Positions 8,750 through 18,276 are shown, counted from the stretch's first letter. The stretch is 64,000 nucleotides of DNA from Hymenobacter jeollabukensis (GCF_005771675.1 NZ_VAJM01000017.1:34310-98309), one strand, 5' to 3'. The notes: a model not told the origin generated them from the sequence alone. Numbers and translations: made by a program.

Positions 8750-10264
8750 ATGTTTTCCGCCGCGCGCCGCGAATGGGCGCTGATTCTGCTGCTAACCTTG
8801 CTCGCGCTGCTGCTGCCCACCCGCAACAGCACCGCCGACGCCTGGTACTACGCCGCCTGCGTGCGCTACGGCCACGATTTGCTGCTGCCCCACCACCTGC
8901 TGCACAACGTGGTGGGCTGGCTGTGGCTGCTGCTGCTGCGGCCCCTGCACCCCGAGGTCATCAGCGCCCTGCTGGCGCTCAATGCCCTGGCCTACGGCGG
9001 GGTGCTGCTGGGTTTGCGCCGGCTGCTGCACCGGCTCACCGGCTCCGAGGGCCTGCGCCTGGCCCTGCTGGCCGCGGCCGGCAGCAGCTTCGGGCTGCTG
9101 CGCTTCGCCACCGAAAACGAAACCTACATCCTGCCCCTGTTGCTTTCGGTGTGGGCTAGCGTGGCCTGGCTGCGCCACCTGCGCACCGGCGCGCTGCCCG
9201 CGCTGCTGCTGGCCGGCCTGCTGGCGGCCGGGGCCTGCCTGCTCCACCAGCTACAGGCCTGCTGGTGGCTGGGCCTGCTGCTCGGGACGGCCTTGTTCAG
9301 CCCCCGGCGCGGGGCCGCGGCGTGGTTTGCCGCGCCGGCCTTGCTGGTGCCGCTGGCCTATTGGCTGGCGCTGGACTACTGGCACCTGCCCCGCACCGCC
9401 GAGTCCTTGGTGCGCTTCGCCCTGCACGATTTCCTGAGCGGCTCGGCCGGCGCGCCCGCCTCGCTGGCCAAAGCCGCGCTGCTGACGGTGGCCAACGTGG
9501 TGCGCACCTTCGCGCAGGTGCACGGCTCCACGCTGGCCCTGTTACGGCGCCTGCCCTGGCTGGCCGTGGTGCCGGTGCTCGGGCTGGTGGGGGTGGTGGG
9601 GTCCTGGCTGCGCCGTGCGCGCCTTCCCGAAACCCTACGTAGTACCGGCCTGCCGCCCGCGCTACGGCAGGCCGTGCGGCGCACCCACGGGCTGATTTTG
9701 CTGCTGCACCTGGGGTTTGCGGCCTGGGCCTCGGGCAATGCCGAGTTTATGGTGATGCTGCCGGTACTGCTGGCCGTGCTGCTCACGGCCGCTTCGCCCG
9801 CCCTGGCCCGGCCGCTGCTGGCCGCCGCCGCCGCCCTGCTGGCCTGGAACCTGGCCTTCGGCCTCGTGCCCAATCACCAGCTCGATTTCACCAACCTGCC
9901 CCCGCTGCTGCGGCGCGTGCGGCAAGAGCCGAATACCTGGTTTCTGCTCGACAACCACAACTTGGCCCTCAACCAGCTGCACTACCTCACCGGCCGCGAC
10001 GGGGCCCCCAACGTGTTGCCCGCCCCCGATGTGCTGCTGCAAAAACGCCACTGGACGCCCGCCCAGCTGCGGCAGTGGCTGCGCGCCCAGCAGCAGGCCG
10101 GCCGCCGCCTCAGCACCGATGCCCTCGGCGGCCCCCAGCTGCTCGACCGCGCCAGCCTGCTGCGCGGGGCCGGGGCCGCCGAGCTGCTGCGCGGCTTCCG
10201 CCCCGCGGTGCGCGACACGTTCCCTACCTTCTTCGGCCCCCGCTACCTCACCGACCTGCGCTGA
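8750..10264 (+). CDS. polytopic membrane protein, glycosyltransferase-39-like
   Basis: The 504-residue product is dominated by alternating Leu/Ala/Trp-rich membrane helices, at least ten of them. The N-terminus MFSAARREWALILLLTLLALLLPTRN and the first outside loop with Asp and Tyr (NSTADAWYYA) resemble GT39/GT-C polyprenyl-phosphate-sugar transferases, which use acidic residues in that loop. The C-terminal third (from about residue 385) is a soluble segment. Its TGA overlaps the ATG of the next gene, itself a similar protein. Substrate unknown. TTG at 8741 is an alternative start. Confidence 0.6.
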   Translation: MFSAARREWALILLLTLLALLLPTRNSTADAWYYAACVRYGHDLLLPHHLLHNVVGWLWLLLLRPLHPEVISALLALNALAYGGVLLGLRRLLHRLTGSEGLRLALLAAAGSSFGLLRFATENETYILPLLLSVWASVAWLRHLRTGALPALLLAGLLAAGACLLHQLQACWWLGLLLGTALFSPRRGAAAWFAAPALLVPLAYWLALDYWHLPRTAESLVRFALHDFLSGSAGAPASLAKAALLTVANVVRTFAQVHGSTLALLRRLPWLAVVPVLGLVGVVGSWLRRARLPETLRSTGLPPALRQAVRRTHGLILLLHLGFAAWASGNAEFMVMLPVLLAVLLTAASPALARPLLAAAAALLAWNLAFGLVPNHQLDFTNLPPLLRRVRQEPNTWFLLDNHNLALNQLHYLTGRDGAPNVLPAPDVLLQKRHWTPAQLRQWLRAQQQAGRRLSTDALGGPQLLDRASLLRGAGAAELLRGFRPAVRDTFPTFFGPRYLTDLR

Positions 10265-11712
10265 TGCCCGCTTCCCACCGCCTGCTGCTGCTTGTGCTGG
10301 CCCTCGGCAGCGTGTTGCTGACCGCCCTGGCCGCCCACCACGGCTTTTTCTGGGATGCCGTGCTGCAGGCCTCGCGCCACGCGCAGTGGTATTACGACAC
10401 GCGCTTCACCCACCTGCTGGTGCCCGAAGCCCTCGATGCCGGCCACCCCACCCTGTTCGCGGCGGCGCTGGCCGGGGTCTGGCGGCTATTCGGCCAAACC
10501 CTGCCCGCCGGCCACTGGGCCATGCTGCCGCTGGTGCTCGGCACGCTCTGGCAGGTCTACTGCCTGGTCCGGCGCTTCGTGCCCCGCGCCTGGGTGGGGC
10601 CCGCCGTGCTGCTGCTCTGGCTCGACGCGACCTGGCTCACCCAAAGCACCCTAGTGTCGTCCGATGTGGCGCTGCTGTTCTGCTACCTGCTGGCCCTGAA
10701 CGGCCTTACCGCCCGCCGCCCCGTCCTCACCCTGGCCGGCTCGCTGCCGCTGGTGCTCCTCAGCACCCGCGGCATGATCCTGTGGGCCGCCCTGGCCCTG
10801 ACCGCCGCCCTGCTCGGCTGGCTCGATGAAAACCCACTGCGGGCGCCGCACGGCCGCTTTTCAGCCGCCGCCCGGCTGCTGGGGCGCCGCATCTGGCCGC
10901 TGCTGCCGGCTTTGCTGCTGGCCGGGCTCTGGCTGGGGCTGCACTACCAGTTACGGGGCTGGGTGGGCTACAACGCCCGCTCGCAGTGGTCGGGCAACTA
11001 CGCGCTGCTCGGGCCGCTAGGCATCTTGCGCAACGTGGCCCTCATCGGCTGGCGCCTGCTCGACCAGGGCCGGCTGCTGCTGTGGCTGAGCGGGGCGGCG
11101 GCGCTGCTGGCGCTCTGGCGCGGCGGCTGGCGCCCAGGCCCGACTACCTGGCGGCTGCTGGTGCTGTGGCTGGCGCCCGCGCTGGCATTGTCGGGCGCGA
11201 TGGTGTGGTACGCCAACCCCATCGGGCACCGCTACTACCTGCCGGTACTGCTGCTCTTCGCCCTGCTGGTGGCCCACCTGCTGAGCGAGCTGCCTGCCCG
11301 CGGCCTGGCCCGCATGCTTACCGGCGTAGCGCTGCTGGGCCTGCTCAGCGGCCATTTCTGGGTGTATCCCGACCACATGGCCAACGGCTGGGACGCCACC
11401 CTGGCCCACTGGCCCTACTACCGCCTGCGCCACCGCTTCATCGATTGGCTCGACGCCCGCCGCATTCCGCTGGCCGACGTCGGCAGCAACTTTCCCAACC
11501 TCTACCCCCTCCACCAGGTCGACCTCAACGGCGACCCGCGCCGCTTTGCTCCGGTGGATTTGCGCCGCAACCGCTACGTGCTGCAGTCCAACACCATGAA
11601 CTTCGGCGACGCCGTGCTCGATTCGCTGCAGCAACGGTGGCCGCTGCTGCACGAGGAACGGGTCGGGCAGGTGTACTTCCGCCTCTACCAGCGGCCGTCG
11701 GACGGGCCGTAA
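10264..11712 (+). CDS. polytopic membrane protein, glycosyltransferase-39-like
   Basis: The 482-residue product starts at the ATG overlapping the upstream stop (TGATG, 10262-10266), so the two genes are probably translationally coupled. The N-terminal membrane helix is followed by HHGFFWDAVLQASRHAQWYYDT, a loop with an acidic residue in the place expected for the GT-C catalytic Asp, then DAGHPTLFAAALAGVWRLFG and about ten helices. A soluble C-terminal part follows HPDHMANGWD-like sequence. GT39/ArnT-like lipid-linked sugar transfer is the best guess. The frame is open upstream to 10075, but the overlapping start is preferred. Confidence 0.65.
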   Translation: MPASHRLLLLVLALGSVLLTALAAHHGFFWDAVLQASRHAQWYYDTRFTHLLVPEALDAGHPTLFAAALAGVWRLFGQTLPAGHWAMLPLVLGTLWQVYCLVRRFVPRAWVGPAVLLLWLDATWLTQSTLVSSDVALLFCYLLALNGLTARRPVLTLAGSLPLVLLSTRGMILWAALALTAALLGWLDENPLRAPHGRFSAAARLLGRRIWPLLPALLLAGLWLGLHYQLRGWVGYNARSQWSGNYALLGPLGILRNVALIGWRLLDQGRLLLWLSGAAALLALWRGGWRPGPTTWRLLVLWLAPALALSGAMVWYANPIGHRYYLPVLLLFALLVAHLLSELPARGLARMLTGVALLGLLSGHFWVYPDHMANGWDATLAHWPYYRLRHRFIDWLDARRIPLADVGSNFPNLYPLHQVDLNGDPRRFAPVDLRRNRYVLQSNTMNFGDAVLDSLQQRWPLLHEERVGQVYFRLYQRPSDGP

Positions 11713-11755
11713 GCAATGGTTCGAGCCGTTGCGGACGAGCAACCCAGGCGCCTTT

Positions 11756-11797
11756 AACGCCACCGGCCCGGTTTGTCTAAACCGGGCCGGTGGCGTT
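11756..11797. terminator. bidirectional terminator between convergent genes
   Basis: A perfect 19-bp stem (11756-11774 with 11779-11797) has a GTCT tetraloop. It lies between the stop of the second glycosyltransferase-like gene (11712, plus strand) and the stop of the minus-strand gene ending at 11817. Confidence 0.85.
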
Positions 11798-11816
11798 ATT
11801 GATCAGCAGGCAGTGC

Positions 11817-13169
11817 TCAGGTGAATTTCCGTTCTACCAGGCGCAGCAGCTTGTTCACGTGCTCGTCCTTGCGCACCCACTGGTAGCGCTGGGCCAGCTC
11901 CTCGTTGATGTAGCGCCGGGCCGCCTCGGCGGTGGGCAGCGCGTCGAGGTGCTCGATGGCGGTGTGATACTCCATGTTTTCGCCATTGAACAGCTCGTTG
12001 ATAAAGCTGAAGCGCTGGTTGATGGAAATAGCACCGCGCAACGATTCCACCTTGGGCTGCGCTTCGGCCAACGTGGGGGCCGTCCCGCCGCTGCTCGAGG
12101 CCAGCTTATCGGCCAGGGTGCTGGTGCGCACGTTGGCGGCCAGCTTATCGGCCAGGGTATTGGTGGGGGCCACGGTTTCGGCCAGCGGCTTGAGCCGTTC
12201 GGCCGAAGCCGGCTGCGGCGCTACGGGTTCGGCCGCATCGGCGGGCGGGGCTGCGGCAGGCTCACTCGTAACCGGTGCGGCTTCGAGGGCCGGCGCGGCG
12301 GGTGCTTCAGCTGCGGCGGGCGCGGGCTGAACCACCGCAGGTGCCGGGGCTTCTGCCGCCGCGGGGCTGGGCGCTGGCGCGACGGGCACGTCAGCTGCTG
12401 CCGGAGCAATGGGGGCTTCTGCCACCAAAATTTCAGCAGCCGGGGCGGCGGGTTCGGCGGGCACTTCTGCGGCTGGAGCCAATGGAGCGGGAGCCGGCAC
12501 GGCCGGGGCAGGCTCAGGCGCGGCCGGAGCGGCTTTGGCGCGTAGCTCGGCCTCCGTCACCGGCACCACCGCGCTTAGCTCCCCGAGCAACGCGCCCAGC
12601 GGCTGCTGCTCCTTGTAGTGGGCGTCGCGGTAGAGGCGGAAGCGGCTCAGCAGAAACTCCCGGTCCTGCGGCAAGTCGGCCGGCAGGCTGTCGATGAAGT
12701 CCTGGTACAGAGGCTTGTTCACGTCCACGTAGCGCAGCGCGTCGCGCAGCTGGGTGGGCGTGGCCGAGGGCTGGTCGGCGGGCAGCAGCTTGGCTTCGAA
12801 GGCCGCCAGCGGGTCCAGGGCCGTCAGCAGGGTATCGGCGGCGGCCTGGGCCAGCAGGGGCTCGTAGCTGGTGCGCGTGAGCCGGATGCGCCGGGAGAGC
12901 AGGTTCATGAGCTGCGTCAGGGCCTGGCGCACGGCCGGGTCCTCGTAGTCGAAATAGGGGCTGCGCAGCCGGGCCATTTCCCCCGTCCACTGCGCGAGCA
13001 GCTGCTGCACCACGTAGAGGTTGAGTTGGCGCACCGGCGCGAGCCGCAGCACGGCGGGGCCGTCCAGACTGGTACCCACGGGTTGGGTGGCGAAGTACTG
13101 GTCGCAAAGGCGAGCGGCAAGCCGCTTGCCGTAAGCCTGCAGCTGGTCGTTGCTATACGTATCTTGCAT
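11817..13169 (-). CDS. conserved hypothetical protein with Pro/Ala-rich linker
   Basis: The 450-residue product has no signal peptide. Residues 1-215 are a mostly helical domain (YSNDQLQAYGKRLAARLCDQYF...). Residues of about 215-325 are a low-complexity Pro/Ala/Glu linker. The C-terminal end (from about 375) has SLRGAISINQRFSFINELFNGENMEYHTAI and a Leu/Arg-rich tail, which I recognise as a block recurring in uncharacterised Bacteroidota proteins. No catalytic motif is visible. Two near-identical segments (TLADKLAANVRT, TLADKLASSSGG) suggest internal duplication. It is divergent from the ferredoxin gene with a 40-bp gap. Confidence 0.75.
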   Translation of the reverse strand: MQDTYSNDQLQAYGKRLAARLCDQYFATQPVGTSLDGPAVLRLAPVRQLNLYVVQQLLAQWTGEMARLRSPYFDYEDPAVRQALTQLMNLLSRRIRLTRTSYEPLLAQAAADTLLTALDPLAAFEAKLLPADQPSATPTQLRDALRYVDVNKPLYQDFIDSLPADLPQDREFLLSRFRLYRDAHYKEQQPLGALLGELSAVVPVTEAELRAKAAPAAPEPAPAVPAPAPLAPAAEVPAEPAAPAAEILVAEAPIAPAAADVPVAPAPSPAAAEAPAPAVVQPAPAAAEAPAAPALEAAPVTSEPAAAPPADAAEPVAPQPASAERLKPLAETVAPTNTLADKLAANVRTSTLADKLASSSGGTAPTLAEAQPKVESLRGAISINQRFSFINELFNGENMEYHTAIEHLDALPTAEAARRYINEELAQRYQWVRKDEHVNKLLRLVERKFT

Positions 13170-13209
13170 CCTCAGAAAAAGCCTGCTTCAAGCGGGCAAG
13201 TTAGCCAAA

Positions 13210-13533
13210 ATGCCTACACTAACCGTGCAAAACCTGCCCGGCGGCCCTATCAACGTACAACCCGGCCAGACGTTGCTTCGGGCCCTGCACGACGCCGGCC
13301 ACGACTGGATGCACGCCTGCGGGGGTCGGGGGCGCTGCACCACCTGCCGCATCGAGCTGCTCAGCGGCGCCGACTGCCTGGCCCCGCCCACCGCCCACGA
13401 GCTGCGCTACCTCACCACCGGCCGCCTCGCCGCCACTGCCCGCCTCACCTGCCAGGCCCAACTCCTTGAGGGCGAAGTCGTCGGGCGGGTGCCCGAGGCC
13501 ACCAAGCTGCCGCACGTGCAATACGTGGAGTGA
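13210..13533 (+). CDS. 2Fe-2S ferredoxin
   Basis: The product is 107 residues with an adrenodoxin-type [2Fe-2S] pattern: Cys37-x5-Cys43-x2-Cys46 (CGGRGRCTTC) and Cys81 (RLTCQ). The beta-grasp fold is otherwise complete. It is a soluble electron carrier; the partner cannot be told from context. The ATG at 13210 is preferred, as the frame upstream to 13150 overlaps the divergent gene. A strong hairpin at 13661-13702 follows, inside a REPIN-like repeat. Confidence 0.9.
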   Translation: MPTLTVQNLPGGPINVQPGQTLLRALHDAGHDWMHACGGRGRCTTCRIELLSGADCLAPPTAHELRYLTTGRLAATARLTCQAQLLEGEVVGRVPEATKLPHVQYVE

Positions 13534-13548
13534 AACGATAACGCTGGC

Positions 13549-13759
13549 CGTCATTGCGAGGACAAAGGACGAAGCAACCCCAAGAAGGCGTAGCCAATCC
13601 TTCCTCCAGTAGCACCGCCGCCGCAACACCCACAGACCAAAAGCGCGTTGGCCCAAAAGCAGCACCGCCCGAAACTGTTCAACGACGGTTTCGGGCGGTG
13701 CTTATTTTAGGGTCGGCACCTCGGCAGTCATTGCGAGGCGCAGCCGAAGCAATGACTGC
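13549..13759. repeat. REPIN-like repeat of the ATTGC type, copy B1
   Basis: The left unit is ATTGC (13553-13557) with GCAA at 13574, its last base altered. The right unit is a longer hairpin whose stem is 11 bp (13724-13734 with 13749-13759) and contains ATTGC/GCAAT. The loop between them carries the terminator at 13661-13702. It fills the 247-bp gap between the ferredoxin gene and recO. Confidence 0.75.
13661..13702. terminator. terminator between ferredoxin gene and recO
   Basis: A perfect 15-bp stem (13661-13675 with 13688-13702, AGCACCGCCCGAAAC) is followed by TATTTTAG on the plus strand. The genes are convergent, so it may serve both. It is embedded in repeat B1. Confidence 0.75.
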
Positions 13760-13780
13760 TAGTGCTGCCGTTTTCGCGGG

Positions 13781-14500
13781 CTACAGTTCCGCCAGCACGT
13801 CCGACAGCACGTCGAGGGAGCGGACGTCGCCCATGTTTTCGACGTGCAGCTGGTAGTAGCGCAGCAGAATGGTGAGCAGCTCGCGGCGCACGCGGCCGTT
13901 GGGCACGGTGGCCGGGCCCTCGTCGCGCAGCAGCTCGTCGAAGAAATGCTCGAACTCCTGGAAGCGCAGCACCGTGGGGCGGGAGGTGGCGGGCAGGTTG
14001 GCGTCGGTGGCGAAGGCTACCTGCTCGGTTATCTGCCGGCCCGAATCCGGCCCGAAGCCGAGGTAATGGCTCAAATGCAGCAGAAACGACAGCGCGAAGT
14101 TCTCGAAGCCCTCTTCCTGCTCGTCGAAGGCCACGATGGACTGGTAGAGGTACTCAAACAGGGCCACGTTTTCCTCTTCCTCGCGCAGCACCCGGCTCAC
14201 CACTTCCGAGAGAAACAGCACCACGCTGCTCTTGCGCACGTCGTAGGGCAGGCTGCGGAAGGGGCGCAGGCAGCGAAACTCCGAGAGGCGCGTGAGCCCC
14301 CCGCGCGGCGACACGTAGGCCACCAGATCGAGCAGGGTGAAGGGCTGAAACAGCGCGATGCGCCCCGGCGGCTTGGCCTTGCGCACCCCGTTGACGATGT
14401 AGGACTGCACCCCGCGCTGCTCGGTGTACACGCGCGCAATGATGCTCGTCTCGCGGTATTTAAGATAGTTGAGGACGATGCCCCGGGTCTTAATCAGCAT
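13781..14500 (-). CDS. recO: DNA repair protein RecO
   Basis: RecO loads RecA at gaps with RecF and RecR. The 239-residue length from the ATG at 14498-14500 is normal. The N-terminus MLIKTRGIVLNYLKYRETSIIARVYTEQRGVQSYIVNGVRK is the OB-fold of Bacteroidota RecO; FQPFTLLDLVAY and LRREEENVALFEYLY-type helices follow. The frame runs on upstream to 14572, but this is only through the inverted repeat separating it from porZ. Confidence 0.93.
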   Translation of the reverse strand: MLIKTRGIVLNYLKYRETSIIARVYTEQRGVQSYIVNGVRKAKPPGRIALFQPFTLLDLVAYVSPRGGLTRLSEFRCLRPFRSLPYDVRKSSVVLFLSEVVSRVLREEEENVALFEYLYQSIVAFDEQEEGFENFALSFLLHLSHYLGFGPDSGRQITEQVAFATDANLPATSRPTVLRFQEFEHFFDELLRDEGPATVPNGRVRRELLTILLRYYQLHVENMGDVRSLDVLSDVLAEL

Positions 14501-14503
14501 AGG

Positions 14504-14588
14504 GTGAACTGGTGAGGTGGTGAACTGGTGAGTTTGACGTTCGGGAGGCCAGAACGGCACTCGCCAGTTCACCGCCTCACCAGTTCAC
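14504..14588. repeat. long inverted repeat between recO and porZ
   Basis: The 29-nt arms (14504-14532 and 14560-14588) pair at 27 of 29 positions; both mismatches can be G-U. The arms repeat the word GGTGAACTGGTGAG. The right arm touches the porZ stop codon. The class is the same as the repeat at 3001, but the word differs. Confidence 0.8.
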
Positions 14589-16924
14589 TATTTCGTCAAT
14601 ACGGCCACTTTCGAGATGCAGCCGTTCTTGCCGTCCGAGTCGGCCGTCAGCACCAGGTACACGCCCGATTGCACGCGGCGGCCGTTGTAGTCGGCCAGGT
14701 TCCAGACCACCGTGCCGCCGGTGGCGCGCGTCTGGTACACCAGCGTGCCGGTGATGTCGGTGATTTTCACTTCGGCGTTGTTGGCCAGGCCCGAAATGCC
14801 TACCTGCCCGCTGAAATCCTGGCGCACCGGGTTCGGGAAGACCTTGGCGCAGCTCGGCGCGCCCTCGGTCACCGTGGCCGAGCCGCGGTACGACACCACG
14901 CCCGCTTCGGTGGCCACCCACACCTCGCCGGTGCGGTCGTCCACGGCCACGTCCACGATGCGGTTGGAGGGCAGCGGGCTGTTTTCGACGGTGAAATGCT
15001 GCAGGGCCTCGTCGCCGTCTTCATTGAACAGCCAGAGCCCGTTGTCGGTGCCAAACCATTTGCGGTTGCCCCCGTCCACGGCTATGCACTTAACCACCTC
15101 CGTCCAGAGCGTGCGGAAGCCCGTGCCCGCGCCGCGCCGGACAATGGGCGTGCGGAAGCCCGTCGCGCCGGGCTCAAATGCCAGGCTGGGGTCGTCGTAC
15201 ACGGCCGCGCCCTCGCTGGTAGCGGCCCAGATGGCGCCGCGCCGGTCCTTGACCAAGTCCCACACGGTGCCGTTGGGCAGCCCATCGCTCACCGCGAAGC
15301 TGCGCAGGGCGTTGGTTTCGGGGTTATAGGCCACCAGGCCCGATAACGCCCGCCGCGCCCGTCCCAGCCAGAGGTGGCCCAGGTCGTCAAGGCAAAGGCG
15401 TTCCAGGTTTTCGGCGCCGGTAAACCACGGGATGCTCTGCCATTGCCCGGTGCTCGGCGTAAAGCGGAATACGCCCGGCTGCTGCTCCACCTGGTGGCGG
15501 TTGACTAGCCACACGTCGCCGTTGGGCGCCGCAGCCACGTCAGTCACGCGTACGAATCGGGGGTAGTTGGGGTCTTGCAAGTCTCTAATAGCTGACCGCA
15601 GCGGGCTGTTGTCGACGCCAAACACCCGAAACTGGCCGGGCCCTTTCCATTCCAGCAGGCCCTGGGCGTAGCTGGCCACGTACAAGGTGCCGTCGGGGGT
15701 GCGGGCGCCCCGGCTAACATCCTGCAAGTTGGGGTACTCGGCGCTGGTGTAATTCTGCGCATTGACGTTCGTCCAACGGCCATCAGCATCATAGACGTAA
15801 AAGCCCAGCTTGTTTTCCAGCTGCACATAGCCTTCGGCGTAGCCGCCCGAAAGCACAGTTGCCGTCTTGCTGACGGGGTCGGTTACGATGTTGAACGCGT
15901 TGGTTGTGGCCGGCGCGTTGGTGACAAAGCTGGTGGCGTTCTGCCCGTTTGCCTCCACCCGAATCAGGCCGTTGCGGAAATCCGCAATGTAGAGGGGGCC
16001 GCTGTTGGGTCGGATGGCGTCGCGGCCGGCCGTAAGGCTAGGCAGCTGAATGCGGTTGCGCACCTGATTGGTGCGCGTATCGATCAGACCGATACGCTCA
16101 TCCTCGCTCACCAGCAGGCCAGCTGCCGAGGAGCGCAGAGCCCAGCAGGTGCGCACCGGGTAATTAAGGCTCACCCAGCCCGCGCCCACGGCCCGGTACA
16201 GGTTGTCGTCGTTGATGCCCGCGTACACCTTGCCCCGGTGGGTGACCAACGTGCGGTACGGGTCGCCGTTGCGGGCGCCGAAGCCGGCAGTGCTGCGCCA
16301 GTTGTTGTAGTTGAGCAGGTTGGTGTTCAGGTTGCCGCGCAGCAGGCCCGCGCTGGTGGCGGCGTACAGGGTGTCGCCCTGCACGGCCGTGCCGTACACC
16401 TGCGGCGCCGTGCCCCCGGGCCCGAAGTTGCTGTACGTGTCCTTGACTTCGAAGCGCTGCAGATCCAGCACTACGATGCCGAAATTGGTGCTGACGTAGG
16501 CCAGGCGGCGGGCCACGTCCACGCGGTTGATGGTTTTGCCGCCGGCCAGGCTTTTGCGCTTGATGTCGGAGAGCGAAGCCGTCACCCGGCCCTTGTTGTT
16601 GAGAATATCAACTTGCCCGCTGCGGTACACCACCACCACTTGCTGGGTGAGCGAGTCGTAGGCCAGGGCGCGCACGCTCACGTCGCTCAGCCCGTCGCGG
16701 CGCGAGAGGAGCTGCACGCTGCTGGTTTCCTTGTCGAACACGAAGAAGGCGTCTTCGGCGGCGGCGTATACGCGCGGGCCGGCGTCGGCCAGTACGTGGG
16801 TGCGGTTGGTGGGCAGGTGCAGCTGCCAGTCGCCGTAGCCGGCGGTGCGTTGGGCCAGGGCCGAAGAAGCCGCCGCCACGAGGCCGAGGCCGGCCAGCAG
16901 CGCGGTGCGTAGCGCTTTAGTCAT
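14588..16924 (-). CDS. porZ: PorZ-like type IX secretion system beta-propeller protein
   Basis: The 778-residue secreted protein has a signal peptide ending near residue 25 (ALAQ). A long propeller region of repeated VYAA/LWLG/IWAAT-like blades is followed by a C-terminal T9SS-type sorting domain (KVFPNPVRQDFSG...GVYLVLT). This is the layout of PorZ, part of the surface attachment complex that handles T9SS cargo in Bacteroidota. Position next to recO also matches porZ in related genomes, as far as I recall. A generic two-component-regulator-like propeller is the alternative. Confidence 0.8.
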   Translation of the reverse strand: MTKALRTALLAGLGLVAAASSALAQRTAGYGDWQLHLPTNRTHVLADAGPRVYAAAEDAFFVFDKETSSVQLLSRRDGLSDVSVRALAYDSLTQQVVVVYRSGQVDILNNKGRVTASLSDIKRKSLAGGKTINRVDVARRLAYVSTNFGIVVLDLQRFEVKDTYSNFGPGGTAPQVYGTAVQGDTLYAATSAGLLRGNLNTNLLNYNNWRSTAGFGARNGDPYRTLVTHRGKVYAGINDDNLYRAVGAGWVSLNYPVRTCWALRSSAAGLLVSEDERIGLIDTRTNQVRNRIQLPSLTAGRDAIRPNSGPLYIADFRNGLIRVEANGQNATSFVTNAPATTNAFNIVTDPVSKTATVLSGGYAEGYVQLENKLGFYVYDADGRWTNVNAQNYTSAEYPNLQDVSRGARTPDGTLYVASYAQGLLEWKGPGQFRVFGVDNSPLRSAIRDLQDPNYPRFVRVTDVAAAPNGDVWLVNRHQVEQQPGVFRFTPSTGQWQSIPWFTGAENLERLCLDDLGHLWLGRARRALSGLVAYNPETNALRSFAVSDGLPNGTVWDLVKDRRGAIWAATSEGAAVYDDPSLAFEPGATGFRTPIVRRGAGTGFRTLWTEVVKCIAVDGGNRKWFGTDNGLWLFNEDGDEALQHFTVENSPLPSNRIVDVAVDDRTGEVWVATEAGVVSYRGSATVTEGAPSCAKVFPNPVRQDFSGQVGISGLANNAEVKITDITGTLVYQTRATGGTVVWNLADYNGRRVQSGVYLVLTADSDGKNGCISKVAVLTK

Positions 16925-16977
16925 ACGGGGTGGTAATCACAGATTAGACGTGCGCCGATAACGCACCGGCCGGCCAA

Positions 16978-17607
16978 TTAGTGCTTCGCCGCTTCGGCTA
17001 CGGCGGTGCCGAGGCTCGTGCGCTCCTGCTGACCTTCCAAAAAACAGTGGCGGCAGCGGGCTTCGTAAGTGTCGGTTTCGCCCAGTAGCACCTGCTCGGC
17101 CGAAGGCGTTTTGCGGAAGGAATAGGTGGCAATGTCGCCGCAGCGCACGCACACGGCGTGCACCTTGGTCACGTACTCGGCCACGGCCAGCAGCGCCGGC
17201 ATGGGCCCGAAGGGCCGGCCCTGGTAGTCCATGTCGAGGCCGGCCACGATGACGCGCACGCCGTGGTCGGCCAGCTGGTTGCACACTTCCACCAGGGAGT
17301 GGTCGAAGAACTGCGCCTCGTCGATGCCCACCACGTCGCAGCTGCTGGCGGGCAGCAGCATTTCCTGCGGAAAAGCAATGGGCGTGGAGCGGATGCTGGT
17401 GGCGTTGTGCGACACCACGTCCTCGGCGTGGTAGCGGGTATCGAGGGCGGGCTTGAAGATTTCCACGCGCTGGCGGGCAATCTTGGCCCGGTTCAGGCGC
17501 CGGATCAGCTCCTCGGTTTTACCCGAAAACATCGAGCCGACCACCACCTCAATCCAGCCCCGGCGGGGCAACTCGCGGCCATTGCCGACTCGGGGTTCAA
17601 TAAACAT
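16978..17607 (-). CDS. tdk: thymidine kinase
   Basis: Tdk phosphorylates thymidine in the salvage pathway. The 209 residues contain a P-loop GSMFSGKT (24-31), the DEAQFF Walker B/Asp segment, the substrate lasso region [19 protein letters not shown], and zinc-binding pairs CVRCG and CRHCF. This is a type II (TK1-like) enzyme. It lies 53 bp downstream of porZ's start on the same strand. The nucleoside permease at 24145 and ndk at 22360 make a salvage theme in this region. Confidence 0.96.
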   Translation of the reverse strand: MFIEPRVGNGRELPRRGWIEVVVGSMFSGKTEELIRRLNRAKIARQRVEIFKPALDTRYHAEDVVSHNATSIRSTPIAFPQEMLLPASSCDVVGIDEAQFFDHSLVEVCNQLADHGVRVIVAGLDMDYQGRPFGPMPALLAVAEYVTKVHAVCVRCGDIATYSFRKTPSAEQVLLGETDTYEARCRHCFLEGQQERTSLGTAVAEAAKH

Positions 17608-17738
17608 GCGGGAGGTGAAAAAGCGGGCAGATTGGAAATCCGAAGTTACAGCGTCGCGGCCGGCTTTTTCAAGCGACCAAGCGGCCGGACCTTAAAACCT
17701 GGGCAAACCCGCTGACTTTTAACACCTCGCGCGCCCAA

Positions 17739-18164
17739 TCAATTCACCCGCACGATTTCCAGCTCGAACACCAGATCCGTATCGGGCGGAATGCGGTACT
17801 TGGTCGTGTCGTCCGGGTCGCGCTGCCCTTCCGCGCCGTAGGCCAGCCGCGCCGGAATGCGCGTCCAGACGCGGGCACCCTGCGGCAGCAGCGGCAGCAG
17901 CTCGTCCCACCCCGGAATGACCTCGCCGCGCCCCAACCGCACCCGCAGCGGCCGCCGGTCGGTGGCCGATGTTTCAAAAAACTTGCCGTTGGGTAAAAAA
18001 CCGGTGTAGTGCACGCGCACCACGGCCCGGGGCCCGGCGGGGGCACCCTGCCCAGGCGCGCGTAGCACGTACTGCACGCCGCCGGGCGTGCGCAGGGTGT
18101 CGGGGGGCGCCGGTAGGGCAACCCCGCTGGTCGTCAGGGCCAGCAGCAAAACCGTGGGTAGCAT
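17739..18164 (-). CDS. exported FKBP-type peptidyl-prolyl isomerase
   Basis: The 141-residue product has a short signal-like hydrophobic N-terminus (MLPTVLLLALTTSGVALPAP) and one FKBP domain (about 32-141) with VHYTGFLPNGKFFETS, VIPGWDELLPLLPQGARV and LAYGAEGQ. It is likely periplasmic. It is the last of three FKBP genes in a row on the minus strand. Confidence 0.88.
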   Translation of the reverse strand: MLPTVLLLALTTSGVALPAPPDTLRTPGGVQYVLRAPGQGAPAGPRAVVRVHYTGFLPNGKFFETSATDRRPLRVRLGRGEVIPGWDELLPLLPQGARVWTRIPARLAYGAEGQRDPDDTTKYRIPPDTDLVFELEIVRVN

Positions 18165-18213
18165 CGGGGCTAAAGTAAGCCAGGCAACGCGAACAGCCTA
18201 TGCGTCAAAAACA

Positions 18214-18242
18214 AAACGCAGGCCCGGGCAGGGCCTGCGTTT
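18214..18242 (-). terminator. intrinsic terminator after FKBP lipoprotein gene
   Basis: A 12-bp stem (18214-18225 with 18231-18242) read on the minus strand is followed by TTTTGTTTTT. It ends the transcript of the gene whose stop is at 18277, so the FKBP gene downstream needs its own promoter. Confidence 0.85.
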
Positions 18243-18276
18243 ATCGGATAAGTACGGCCGTGGCCAGCCAGAGGCG

